Source: JAGOPY01 sp964619555
Lineage (GTDB): Bacteria > Bacteroidota > Bacteroidia > Bacteroidales > JAGOPY01
Direction: 5' to 3'
DNA length: 64,000 nucleotides
Assembly: GCA_964619555.1 (NCBI GenBank)
Contig: CAZUDV010000009.1
Span: 124,001-188,000 of the forward strand
Shown here: positions 8,657-18,041 of the stretch, in pieces
Numbering within the stretch: position 1 is the first letter of the stretch
Layout of the letters: the number at the start of each line of letters is the position of its first letter
Position numbers and translations under genes: made by a program
Notes under the pieces: generated by a model
The model's database searches: none
The model's input: only the letters and a program-made list of their open reading frames with translations
Told to the model about the DNA's origin: nothing

Positions 8657-9487
8657 ATGGATTTCATTGTAAGATATATTGACCGGACTATACCCCTGAA
8701 ACTTAAAACTCCACAATTATTACTGGTGCTGTTGCTGATTACATTAATGGTGCCGGGGAAGGCACAACAGGAAGATCTGCCCTTTCACCGCGGCGAGTAT
8801 TTGAAGTACCGCGTCTATTACGATTCCTGGGCAACCGCCTGGATGACCGCCGGATTTGCGGTCATGGAGATCGATACCGCCTGGAAGAAGGTCGGGGGGA
8901 AAAAGGCCTACCATATACAGGTGGATGGTTATTCGGTAGGGATCTTCACGCTGTTCTACAAGGTCAGGGACCAATTTGAGTCGTTCGTGGACAAGGATGA
9001 GCTGGTTTCGCTGAAATTCATCCGGCACACTCACGAAGGACGGTACAAGCGGAATGATGAGGTTATATTTGACCATCAGAACCTGAAAGCGTACAGCACC
9101 CGAATGGTGAACGATATCACCCCCGGTGTGCAGGACATGATCTCCTCCTTTTATCACATGCGGACCTGGGATTTCGATACGGCAGAAGTGAATGACGAAT
9201 ATTTTATGGATTTTTTCCTGGATGATTCGCTATACAGGAGCAAGATCGTTTTCCTCGGTCGGGAAACTGTCAGGACGGAACTCGGCGAGTTCCGCTGCCT
9301 GAAATTCAAACCGCAGGTGGCCCAGGGGGAGATCTTCCAGGAACCTTACCCGGCAGAGATCTGGGTGACGGACGACCGCAACAAGGTGCCGGTGCTGATC
9401 AATTCGGCCGTATTCATTGGTTCGGTGAAAGTTGAACTGATCGAACACAGGGGATTGCACTATCCCCTAGGACAAAAGGGAGATTAA
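8657..9487 (+). CDS. DUF3108 secreted protein
   Basis: A protein of 276 residues from the ATG at 8657; an upstream TTG at 8636 would add seven residues. A basic N-terminus and hydrophobic stretch ending in VPGKAQQ look like a signal peptide. The mature part matches DUF3108: the RGEYLKYRVYYDSW start, AGFAVMEID, a GKKAYHIQVDGYSVG-like strand and the late KFKPQVAQGEIF and AEIWVTDDRNKVPVLI segments. Members are predicted periplasmic or outer-membrane-associated beta proteins of unknown function, frequent in Bacteroidota. The gene begins 34 bp after leuS and ends 7 bp from the convergent secreted gene at 9495. Confidence 0.8.
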   Translation: MDFIVRYIDRTIPLKLKTPQLLLVLLLITLMVPGKAQQEDLPFHRGEYLKYRVYYDSWATAWMTAGFAVMEIDTAWKKVGGKKAYHIQVDGYSVGIFTLFYKVRDQFESFVDKDELVSLKFIRHTHEGRYKRNDEVIFDHQNLKAYSTRMVNDITPGVQDMISSFYHMRTWDFDTAEVNDEYFMDFFLDDSLYRSKIVFLGRETVRTELGEFRCLKFKPQVAQGEIFQEPYPAEIWVTDDRNKVPVLINSAVFIGSVKVELIEHRGLHYPLGQKGD

Positions 9488-9494
9488 GAGATCA

Positions 9495-10370
9495 TCATGG
9501 ATTATCCAGGTTGATGGTTCCCCCGTTATTCACCACCATTTCTGCGCCAGGCATCAAAGTGACCTTGCCCAGGATGTTCAGGGTGATCCCTGATGGTACC
9601 TCCAGGTATGCATCGTTCTGCATTCTGAGATCATTGCAATTTCCGGCCGAAGAGTTGTTAAAATTTTCCGGGTAATGGGTCAATCCCGCCGGTATGAAAC
9701 AATTCGAAATGGAATCGGGCGGATTGAACACATCATAGACCTGGCCGCATTCATTCGTCCAGTTGGGGCCGTAAGTCCAGCTGTTCTGATCATATCCGGA
9801 TTCTGGGGCAGCGCCCCCGGTCCATACATAATCGTATACTTTGGTCGGATAATTGTAATCCGTGACACTGTCACCGGGTTCAATCGAATAATCTGTCCCG
9901 TCGATGTTGATATTGAGCCCCTGGATGACCCAGTCGCCGGCAGCAATGGCAATATCTGCCGTATCTTCCAGGTCCGGCCCGAACGCTTTGAACCTTCCGA
10001 TGGTTTCCCACTGGTCTTCGATCCAGTTAGATTGGGGTTGAACCGGGACGCTATCGGCGGCAAAGACCCTCCAGTAAAAATTATCCTTCGTCTGTCTGGC
10101 TGAGAGGCCATCCGTCAAATTATAATCTGAACACAGGAGGTCCAGGTCCAGATCCGGGCTGTACGACTGGTCCCAGCGAAGCTCAAACTGCATATCCATG
10201 ATATCCGTGGAGGTTGTGGGAATGCCTGTCCCGCTGGTCTCCCTCATCTGCACTTCAATATATCCCATGGGATCAGTGACCAGCCTGATCTCAAAATCCT
10301 GGGCCGGCATTATTCCAGGGAGGGTGAAGATTATGAAGCTTATACATGCGATATGGAGGATACATTTCAT
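9495..10370 (-). CDS. Secreted hypothetical protein with beta-helix-like tail
   Basis: The ATG at 10370 was chosen because it gives a proper signal peptide (KCILHIACISFIIFTLP ... AQ) and leaves 13 bp after the upstream gene; the longer frame to 10454 would overlap it. The 291-residue protein has an N-terminal beta-rich domain, with RLVTDPMGYIEVQMRET-like strands that loosely recall cohesin-type or adhesion modules. A middle region has GDWVIQGLNINIDG. A C-terminal stretch (YLEVPSGITLNILGKV, then PGAEMVVNNGGTI) resembles the last turns of a beta-helix. No T9SS tail is obvious. It is the third gene behind the RHS gene, on the same strand. Function unknown. Confidence 0.7.
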   Translation of the reverse strand: MKCILHIACISFIIFTLPGIMPAQDFEIRLVTDPMGYIEVQMRETSGTGIPTTSTDIMDMQFELRWDQSYSPDLDLDLLCSDYNLTDGLSARQTKDNFYWRVFAADSVPVQPQSNWIEDQWETIGRFKAFGPDLEDTADIAIAAGDWVIQGLNINIDGTDYSIEPGDSVTDYNYPTKVYDYVWTGGAAPESGYDQNSWTYGPNWTNECGQVYDVFNPPDSISNCFIPAGLTHYPENFNNSSAGNCNDLRMQNDAYLEVPSGITLNILGKVTLMPGAEMVVNNGGTINLDNP

Positions 10371-10383
10371 TTTCACCGAAGAT

Positions 10384-11280
10384 TTAAGGGATATGGCTTT
10401 GGATGGAATCAGCCACATTTCCCGATAGAACATTGTAGATAAGAACCTTATCATTACCGGCTCCCATGTATTTCACCCTGGAATCCATGTTCACATCGGC
10501 GGGATGATAAACCTGGACGATGTTCGATGGGGTGGAAGCCCCTGTTTTATCAAGGATCGCCTGACGGTCGTTATTCGGGCCATTGTATTTTACGAGGTAA
10601 TCCGGATAGGCATTTCCGGCCCAGAGGCCGAACAATCCTCCACCCAGGGAGGCCATGGCGGCATTTCCTGTGATGGATGGATCCTGCCATGCCTGCGACT
10701 GGCCGGTGGTAAAATCATGATGATACACTTCCCCCGTCAGGGAGAGCGGAGCTGAATTCATGATGCCAAGGTGGTTCCGGTGTTTGATGATGGTGTAAAG
10801 ATTTTCGGACACGGAAACATATTTGAACCGCAGTTCACTGGTGCCGTCCAGATCGGTGATGGTGGTGTTTTTCAGCAGGAACCCCGCCCGCCGGGCGATG
10901 ACCGAATCGGCAGTTGCGGCTGAGGCACCGCCGGACGTCTCACGCAGTTCCACCTCAATCCAATCGACTATCTCATCAGTCGGCATCGAATCGACCGATT
11001 CGGTACCGGCGTAGTGCCAGTAAAACGGGATGGAATCGAACGGCTGGCTGAGCGGGATCATGCCGAGGCTGTCGAGGGTGCTGTGCATGGTTCCTCCCTG
11101 GAAAGCACCCTGGAGGATCACTTGGATATCCACCACCACCACGTCGAGGGTTTGGTCCCCGCCGCTGCCATATCCGCCACCTTGATAGCCGCCCGGTTGA
11201 TAGTACTGGCCCCGTATACCACTCCAGGCCGACATCAGCATGGCGCACAAACAGATCTTTATTTTTATTCTATTCCTCAT
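10384..11280 (-). CDS. Secreted surface protein with dockerin-like Ca-binding C-terminus
   Basis: 298 residues with a signal peptide (KIKICLCAMLMSAWSGIRGQ) followed by a Gly/Tyr-rich linker. A beta domain holds the MHSTLDSLGMIPLSQPF and DWIEVELRE segments and the SVIARRAGFLLK stretch. These are often seen in large Bacteroidota surface proteins annotated as adhesins or hemagglutinins. The end carries NGPNNDRQAIL and PADVNMDSRVKYMG-NDK, which look like two EF-hand/dockerin-like calcium loops. It begins 22 bp after the RHS gene stop, so it is probably co-expressed with it. It does not resemble any immunity protein I know. Exact function unknown. Confidence 0.7.
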   Translation of the reverse strand: MRNRIKIKICLCAMLMSAWSGIRGQYYQPGGYQGGGYGSGGDQTLDVVVVDIQVILQGAFQGGTMHSTLDSLGMIPLSQPFDSIPFYWHYAGTESVDSMPTDEIVDWIEVELRETSGGASAATADSVIARRAGFLLKNTTITDLDGTSELRFKYVSVSENLYTIIKHRNHLGIMNSAPLSLTGEVYHHDFTTGQSQAWQDPSITGNAAMASLGGGLFGLWAGNAYPDYLVKYNGPNNDRQAILDKTGASTPSNIVQVYHPADVNMDSRVKYMGAGNDKVLIYNVLSGNVADSIQSHIP

Positions 11281-11301
11281 TTAAATCAGTCAGATTACAG
11301 G

Positions 11302-14300
11302 TCAGAAAGGACACTCCGGTGAAGCCGCAGCTCCCTTTTTCTTGCAGTATCTTTTCTTCTGGGATTCGGCATTCTTTTTATAATTTTTGATATCCCTGCA
11401 GCACTTCTTATCTTCAGGCGCTGGGCAGTCGCAATTCTTTTCCTTCCACAGCCGGTCGGCGCAATCCGCACTGACGCCGTGAGAACGGCATTCTGTCCAG
11501 GCCCTGGCAGAATTGCCCCACTTGACATACTTATCATTGAATGCTTTCAGGTCTTTCTTCACATTTGAATCCTTTTCCAGGTTTTTCAGCTTATCTTGCA
11601 ATGAACTTGATCCACGCATATCCCTTCTGAACTTGGTCTCCCATTTTTTCAGGATTTCGGCCCGTGCATCCCTCGCTTTATCACAGCATCCTTTGAGATC
11701 TGACTCATGGTTCTTTTCATGCTCCTCCGTACAAACCTTCGTGCATTTCTTATTATGAATCTTTATGTCAAAAGGGGTGCAGGACGGCTTGGAGACATCG
11801 CAAGATGCCGTTCCGTTCACATGATAGAAGCATACGGTCGGGTTCGGATCAAAGGCAGCGGAGCTCCCGTTCCCACAGCTCTGACAATCACCTCCCGGAC
11901 AGGTGCCGTGTCCGAAATATTCCGAATACCTTGTGTTTACAGGTGTATAGCTTAATCCCAGGGGATCTGAGAAGCTTACCGGATTGTTGTTGGTGAAAGC
12001 ATAGTGATTTTCCATCGAACCGGCCAGGGTTGGCTGCATGCCATGGGTTTTGGGCTTGGGAGGTTTCCAGAATGGATCCCCCTGGAATGGTTCTGAACCA
12101 GGGCCAAAAAAGCTTGGTGAGCCGGGATTGTCATCGAGGTGGTACAGGTTGGGGTCGATCTGGACTTGATACCACCAATCAGGGGGAGGGAAAAAAGGTT
12201 CTGAACCGGGATCAAAAAAATCGAGTGCTGAGCGATCATCATTCAAATGAACTTCCGGAGCAGAACCAAAAATATTGGACTGGAAATCGTAACAACCTCC
12301 GCTGCAGCTTGACAACTGGCCGGTAAAAAGCGGGTCCTGGCAGGTAAAACGACCCATTTGCGGATCGTACTGCCGGTTCACAAAATCGTAAAGACCGGTT
12401 TCCCCATCATGTTCCTTTCCCTGGAAAGTGAAATTATTCGGACTGCTCCCGGAATGGGCAATGATATTTCCGAATTCATCATATTCCCATGAAGCGACAA
12501 TGTTTTCAATGTTATCAAGCGCCATGGTGATGGAGCCATTTCCATCCGAAACCAGGTAGTTGTTACTGGTGCCGGAGATAATTTTGAGGTGTTCATCCGT
12601 AAAGTTACCGGGACTGAACCGGGAGGTCTCACTGCCGTCAGAGGCATAATTGTAAAAAGGTTCACAGTACCACTGGCAGCAGCCTTCACAATAAGAGCAT
12701 ACATAATCATAATATTCGGGAGGACTGGCCGTACGGCTCATTTTCTGTCCGGAAGCCGAATAATCATAACTGACAGGGGAGGCGTCAGGAGGGGAAACCT
12801 GGACCAGGCGGTTCTCATAGTCATAAGCATAAGCGGTTATGCCGGCCAGGGCCTGCTTCATCACCATATTCCCGTTGTTGTCATAAAAATAACTGGTCGG
12901 AGGGCCGAACATCGGAATTTCAGCATTCAGGCGGTTATCGGCATCGTATAAATAAGTCGTTACATTTCCTGACTCATCCTTGGAAATCCGGTTGCTTACC
13001 GAATCATAACCATATTGCACAATACCTCCCATGTCATTATTGACCAGCACCAGCCGGTCCATCAGATCATAAGCATAAGTGGTAAGGAAGGAAGGTGACG
13101 GGAGGGGGTATTTTTCTATCCGGCTCAACTTGTTATTTTCAAAATCATAAGCATACTGGTAAGATACGAGAGTGTCGGAGGATGATTTCAACCAGGTAAG
13201 TGCTGTCAGGCGGTAATTGTCATCATAGTCGTACAGAGCGGCAACGCCAGGTCCCATCTGGAGCCGTGTCCGTATTCCGGCTGCATTGTACTGGTACTCC
13301 ACGGTATCATTGACCGGATCGACCATCCTGGTCAGCCTGCTCATGACATCATATTCATACTCCAGGGTATCCAGCCCGTGAATGATCTTTGTCCTGTTGC
13401 CATTGTCATCATAGGCGAATTCAGTAGTTTTCTGGAAATGGTTGCTGTACTTCTTGGTTACCGAGGCAGGGAGATTCCGGGCATCATAGGTCATGGTAAC
13501 AGTATCCGGGAAAGGACTGACGCTGACAAGTTGCAGCGGCAACATCTCGGTATCGAAGGTGGTTTTCACTTCGGAGCCATCCGGATACTGTACACGGGTC
13601 ACCCTTTGATTTGGGTTGTAATGGAATTTTGTCGTATCATTGTTGGGATCCACACTCCTGATCACATTGCCCATCGCATCGTAGAAATAATAAGTCGTGA
13701 AACCCATGGGTGTCTGGGAAACGATCCGTCTGTCGAGGGCATCGTACTGATAAATCCTGCTATTGCTGCTGGCATCTTTGTACTCCACCAGGTTGGAATT
13801 GGCGTCATAATAATAAAAAGTAATGAAGCCCATAGGGTTCGTAGACTGGATCCTGCGGCCCATGGCATCGTATCCGTATGCCCACGTATGCCCGTTCCGG
13901 TCCGTTTCTGTCAGGATGTTGCCTTCCTGGTCATAGGTCCTGGAAGCAGAATGGCCGAGGGCGTCTGAGGCACTGGTGAGCCTGCTGTTCCCATCATAAC
14001 TGAATTCGGTCAGCTTTCCCATTTTATCGGTACGTGAAAGCAGGTTCCCGACAGGATCATAAACATAAGTTTCGCTGTTCGACAAGGGATCTGTGAGCGT
14101 GACCAGCCTGTTCACAGGATTGTAGGTCAAGGTCGTGGTATGGCCGTTCGGATCGGTGAACCCGGTCCGGTTTCCGACATTGTCATAATGGAAATAAGTG
14201 TGATTGCCCAAAGGGTCAGTGCGACGGGTAAGGCGGCTCATGGCATCATACTGGTAGCTGGTGGTATTGCCCCGCCGGTTGGTCACGCCGGTGCGGTTCC

Positions 14301-17300
14301 CGATTTCATCATAGGCATAATGGGTCGAGCTGCCCATGGCATCCCTGACTTCGGTCAGCCGGTATAAACTGTCATAATAAAACCGCGTCGTGTCACCGTT
14401 GGGGTTGACCTGGTAACTCTCCAATGTTCCGTGGTAATATCCGAAATGCGATTCATGGCCAAGCGAATCGGTAATTTTAGTAATTCTTCCGACGGCATCA
14501 TATTCATAATAAGTGGGTATTTCTCTCGGATTTGTGTATTTAAGCATATTCCCGGACGAATCATACGCCATCCTGGTGAAATAACCCGCCAGATCTTGGA
14601 TACTGTCGAGTTGGCAACAGCTATAATAATACTGTGTCCAGTTTCCCGCTTTATTTCGATGTGACAGGATCCTGCCCACCGGATCATAAACGAGGCTGTC
14701 GGAATATCCCAGGGGATCAGTTTCACGGATCAGCCTGTTCAAAGAGTCATAGGCCATCAGGGAAGAGAAACCGTTGCGGTCGGTCACCTGCACCAGGTTC
14801 CCGTTCAGGTCATAAGTATAGGTTTCGGAATGACCATTCGCATCAGTGATAGTTTGCACCCGGTTCAAGGCATCATAGGCATAAGTTGTCGAATGACCGT
14901 TCTTATCTGTTGCCTGCAACAGGTTTCCAACCGGATCATAAACATACGTCTCGGAGTTGCCGAGGGCATCTGTAGCGCCAATACGGCGGTAAAGCGCATC
15001 GTAACTGTAATCGGTGGTATCGTTCCTGCGATTGATCCACCTTTTACGGTTACCGTGCGAATCATAGGAATACCGGTCCTCATTGCCGTATGGATCGATC
15101 CGTCTCACCAAACGGTCCAGGATGTCATATTCATAAAGTGTGGTTATACCGAGCGCATCCGTGGACGACACCCTGTTTCCCTTCTTATCATAAGAAAGCG
15201 AATCCGAATCTCCTTCAGCATCTGTTATCCTGATCCTTCGGTCCATAACATCATACTCGTAGACGGTCTGGTTTCCTTCAGGATCGGTATATTTTGTGAG
15301 ATTTCCGGCGGCATCGTACTCGAAAAGGTGGTTCGAGCCATTTGGCGCGATCTTTTTTACGGGACGGTCCAGGGCATCGTACTGGTATTCAGTGGTATTG
15401 CCGTTCTTATCGGTATAGTACCGGGGATTTCCCTCCGCGTCATAAATCCAGGATTCGGTGTGTCCAAGCGGATTGGTGGACTGGGTAAGGCGGCGGTGGC
15501 CATCGAAAGTAAAGCCGTATATCCCTCCCATTTTATCGGTGGAACCTGTCGGATTGCCTGCCATATCATAAGAAAATGATTGGATACCCCCCAGGCCGTC
15601 CTTAATGCTGTCGAGCCTCAGGGCCGGATCATAATAAAACCACGTAGGAATGCCGTTCTTGTTGGTATGCGTGATCAGATTGCCAGCAGCATCGTAAGTG
15701 AATTGCTCTGAATCCCCATTATGGTCCTGCGCACCTGAAAGACGGTTCCTGTCATCGTAAGAAAATTGCGTTTGGTTGCCTTCCGGATCAATGACTTTTT
15801 TCAGGTTCCCGGCTTCATCATATTCAAAATTTGTCTGGTTGCCCGCCGGGTCGGTGACCCATACCAGATTGTACATCACATCGTATTCATACGTATGGGA
15901 GTGACCGGCTTCATCCACCATTTGGACCACACGGCTCTTTGAATCATAGAAATACCGGACCGAATCCCCCGAAGGGTATTTCTCCTTTGCGATCTTCCCC
16001 ATGACATCGTAAGAGAAATAGGTATAATGGTCATTTTTATCCTTGTAAGAGAGGACCAGGCCTGAAGGATCATGGGTAAACGTTTCGGAAAAGCCATTTG
16101 GATCGGTAATGCCTGTCAGGTCGGAATAGGAATTATAGCTGAAGGATGTCAGGTTCCCATTCCGGTTACGATATGAAAGCAAGTTTCCGGAGATATCGTA
16201 AGTGAATTCCTCCTTTTCACCTGCATAATCCACGATGCTGTCGAGGTTTCCGTTTTCATCGTAAAAATAATCTGTCGAATTTCCATTCGGATCGGTAAAG
16301 GTGGTAACGAAATGGTATTCGTTATCATATTCATATTGCCAGGTACCTCCTGTTGGATTAGTGCCGGAAAGAAGATTACCGGTCGAATCCCAGGAAAAAG
16401 ACCAAATGTGCCCTTTCTCATTGGTGAAGGTCAGCAAATTGAGAAGGGAATCATAGGTGAATGACCTGCTGGTAAGATCCGCATAGATGATTTCTTCCAG
16501 GTTTGATAAAGAGTCGTAAACAAAGTGGGTTGTCTGGTCGGGGGCATCCTGAAGCGAATCTGTAACGGATGTGGTCTTGTTCAGGGGATTATAGGAAAGG
16601 CCCATAGCCATGCCGGTTTCAGGGCACCGGACGGAAGCCACCGTTTTTTCCGGATGATAATCAATGAGGATGGAGTCGTTTTCGGCGTCCCTGATCTTTT
16701 TGAGGTTCCCCCAGTAACCATAGGAAAGATGAAGGGAATTGCCCAGCGGATCGGTGATTTTGATCAGTTCGTTGAAAACATTGTATTCCAGGTGCAGCAC
16801 CCGTGCAGGGACAGATGAATTTTGGGTAATTGAAATGACATGGTCACCGTCGTACTGAAATGACAGCTGCCTGCCGGTATGAAAGGTGACCAGGGTCAGC
16901 CGGCCTTCCGGATCATAATCAAAGTCTATGATGTTGTCGTTCCTGTCAGCAATCGAGGTGATCTTATTATGTTCCGGTTCATGGAAGTAATAAGTAGTGC
17001 CATGCCGGGTCCCCACCTCGAATTTTCCCGGCAAAGTTTCTTCAATAGTGTAGAAAAAGCCGGATTCCGGCACATAACTGGTGCCATCCCAGGTCCATTG
17101 CCGTGGGTCCTGCCCAAAGCCGTGAAAAGTAATGGAATCGGGATCTAATTCCAGAAATATATCGAAGAAATTTTCCATTCCGTGCCCGAATCCCCTGTCG
17201 ATGGCAGTCTTTCCACTATTGTAAGTGAACAGGGCATCCGGCATTTCCCATTTCACAAACAGATTCCTCTTGCCCTGGTCATCGCTAAATTCGCTCCCGA

Positions 17301-17670
17301 ACATTACCAGGACTTCATCATCCAGCTCAGGCAAATAATGGAATGGGCTTTGATCTAAAAAAGGATAACTGCTATAAAAGCCATACATCCCATTTTGCTC
17401 CATCAGCCGGGAAGTGAATGCTATAAAAAGGTTACCTGTGAATGTATTGACTTCGATCTCCAAAGATGCAGGGTAATTCTGGTGCAGCCCCCACTGGGTG
17501 GTCCTGGTGGAAATGAAATCATCAAGGTACAAAGTTGAATGGTTATACAGGGGGAATTCCCGGTTGGCTGTTGCCATGTTTTGAGCTTCAATGCGTGAAA
17601 AATAATACGCATTAAGGCATATAAGTGCATATGCAAGAATAACCGCTTTGCCCAATGATCTGCACATCAT
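11302..17670 (-). CDS. Giant RHS/YD-repeat protein with Cys-rich HExxH C-terminal domain
   Basis: A 2122-residue secreted protein. It has a signal peptide (about residues 1-29), an N-terminal beta domain (to about 230), then several dozen ~21-residue YD repeats (about 240-1480) that should form the hollow RHS cocoon. The RHS core motif, with LYDFVNRQYDPQMGRF, lies near 1765. A Pro/Phe-rich insertion follows, and then PVSFSDPLGL near 1900, which fits the autocleavage signature PxxxxDPxGL. The last ~215 residues are Cys- and Lys-rich and contain HEKNH (near 1985), a zinc-protease-like HExxH. RHS proteins of this plan carry variable toxin tips, so this tail is inferred to be a metallopeptidase-type effector. 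No immunity gene is recognised. Two secreted genes follow on the same strand. Confidence 0.85.
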   Translation of the reverse strand: MMCRSLGKAVILAYALICLNAYYFSRIEAQNMATANREFPLYNHSTLYLDDFISTRTTQWGLHQNYPASLEIEVNTFTGNLFIAFTSRLMEQNGMYGFYSSYPFLDQSPFHYLPELDDEVLVMFGSEFSDDQGKRNLFVKWEMPDALFTYNSGKTAIDRGFGHGMENFFDIFLELDPDSITFHGFGQDPRQWTWDGTSYVPESGFFYTIEETLPGKFEVGTRHGTTYYFHEPEHNKITSIADRNDNIIDFDYDPEGRLTLVTFHTGRQLSFQYDGDHVISITQNSSVPARVLHLEYNVFNELIKITDPLGNSLHLSYGYWGNLKKIRDAENDSILIDYHPEKTVASVRCPETGMAMGLSYNPLNKTTSVTDSLQDAPDQTTHFVYDSLSNLEEIIYADLTSRSFTYDSLLNLLTFTNEKGHIWSFSWDSTGNLLSGTNPTGGTWQYEYDNEYHFVTTFTDPNGNSTDYFYDENGNLDSIVDYAGEKEEFTYDISGNLLSYRNRNGNLTSFSYNSYSDLTGITDPNGFSETFTHDPSGLVLSYKDKNDHYTYFSYDVMGKIAKEKYPSGDSVRYFYDSKSRVVQMVDEAGHSHTYEYDVMYNLVWVTDPAGNQTNFEYDEAGNLKKVIDPEGNQTQFSYDDRNRLSGAQDHNGDSEQFTYDAAGNLITHTNKNGIPTWFYYDPALRLDSIKDGLGGIQSFSYDMAGNPTGSTDKMGGIYGFTFDGHRRLTQSTNPLGHTESWIYDAEGNPRYYTDKNGNTTEYQYDALDRPVKKIAPNGSNHLFEYDAAGNLTKYTDPEGNQTVYEYDVMDRRIRITDAEGDSDSLSYDKKGNRVSSTDALGITTLYEYDILDRLVRRIDPYGNEDRYSYDSHGNRKRWINRRNDTTDYSYDALYRRIGATDALGNSETYVYDPVGNLLQATDKNGHSTTYAYDALNRVQTITDANGHSETYTYDLNGNLVQVTDRNGFSSLMAYDSLNRLIRETDPLGYSDSLVYDPVGRILSHRNKAGNWTQYYYSCCQLDSIQDLAGYFTRMAYDSSGNMLKYTNPREIPTYYEYDAVGRITKITDSLGHESHFGYYHGTLESYQVNPNGDTTRFYYDSLYRLTEVRDAMGSSTHYAYDEIGNRTGVTNRRGNTTSYQYDAMSRLTRRTDPLGNHTYFHYDNVGNRTGFTDPNGHTTTLTYNPVNRLVTLTDPLSNSETYVYDPVGNLLSRTDKMGKLTEFSYDGNSRLTSASDALGHSASRTYDQEGNILTETDRNGHTWAYGYDAMGRRIQSTNPMGFITFYYYDANSNLVEYKDASSNSRIYQYDALDRRIVSQTPMGFTTYYFYDAMGNVIRSVDPNNDTTKFHYNPNQRVTRVQYPDGSEVKTTFDTEMLPLQLVSVSPFPDTVTMTYDARNLPASVTKKYSNHFQKTTEFAYDDNGNRTKIIHGLDTLEYEYDVMSRLTRMVDPVNDTVEYQYNAAGIRTRLQMGPGVAALYDYDDNYRLTALTWLKSSSDTLVSYQYAYDFENNKLSRIEKYPLPSPSFLTTYAYDLMDRLVLVNNDMGGIVQYGYDSVSNRISKDESGNVTTYLYDADNRLNAEIPMFGPPTSYFYDNNGNMVMKQALAGITAYAYDYENRLVQVSPPDASPVSYDYSASGQKMSRTASPPEYYDYVCSYCEGCCQWYCEPFYNYASDGSETSRFSPGNFTDEHLKIISGTSNNYLVSDGNGSITMALDNIENIVASWEYDEFGNIIAHSGSSPNNFTFQGKEHDGETGLYDFVNRQYDPQMGRFTCQDPLFTGQLSSCSGGCYDFQSNIFGSAPEVHLNDDRSALDFFDPGSEPFFPPPDWWYQVQIDPNLYHLDDNPGSPSFFGPGSEPFQGDPFWKPPKPKTHGMQPTLAGSMENHYAFTNNNPVSFSDPLGLSYTPVNTRYSEYFGHGTCPGGDCQSCGNGSSAAFDPNPTVCFYHVNGTASCDVSKPSCTPFDIKIHNKKCTKVCTEEHEKNHESDLKGCCDKARDARAEILKKWETKFRRDMRGSSSLQDKLKNLEKDSNVKKDLKAFNDKYVKWGNSARAWTECRSHGVSADCADRLWKEKNCDCPAPEDKKCCRDIKNYKKNAESQKKRYCKKKGAAASPECPF
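12960..16960 (-). repeat. Coding minisatellite of YD repeats (period about 63 bp)
   Basis: Within the RHS gene the DNA repeats with a period near 63 bp, one ~21-residue YD repeat per unit, marked by recurring CATAAGCATA/CATAATAATA-type words that encode the YxYD cores. Units are divergent enough to stay distinct. The array explains the long antisense open frames in this stretch. Confidence 0.85.
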
Positions 17671-18041
17671 TTTATAAAGTGTAGAATGTGGGAAATGACT
17701 TTCAGCATCCTAAAAATACGACAAGGAAATACCTGGAATCAAAGAATATACACTCTTTAACAAATATTTAACTTATTAATCAGGTAGATATGACCGGCCA
17801 TATTGAAAAGATCTTATTCATAATTTGGCAATTAGCTTTAATGTCTGCCGGAGCTATAAATCCTTCCGGGCTTTCCGCCAGATTAGCACGGTTTTTGTAC
17901 TTTTAAACCCGCGATCAAACCTTGGTGTCGCCTCGTAGATCCTTCGTGTCACTTCGTGAATGAATTATTTCACTTGTACGAAGATTTACGGAGCAGGCAC
18001 GAAGATCCACGCAGAATATAATTACATCTCAATTAAGAGCA
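17671..18041. other. Divergent intergenic region between RHS and A2M genes
   Basis: These 371 bp separate the divergent RHS and alpha-2-macroglobulin genes and must hold both promoters. The first part is AT-rich and otherwise featureless; a CTAAAAATA near 17711 might be a weak minus-strand -7 element. The second half (17915-18015) holds an imperfect inverted repeat. No ORF looks real. Confidence 0.6.
17915..18015. repeat. Imperfect inverted repeat built of CTTCGTG/CACGAAG words
   Basis: One arm has CCTTGGTGTCG, CCTTCGTGTC and CTTCGTGAA. The other, after an AT-rich centre near 17965, has ACGAAG, ACGGAGCAGG and CACGAAGATCC. The words match those at 3528-3620, so the two loci belong to one repeat family. 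It ends about 27 bp before the A2M start. Confidence 0.5.

Noticed and set aside
12960..16960. Long open frames on the plus strand opposite the RHS gene, up to 249 codons
   Set aside because: They are antisense shadows of the 63-bp YD-repeat periodicity; the minus-strand protein explains the codon pattern.
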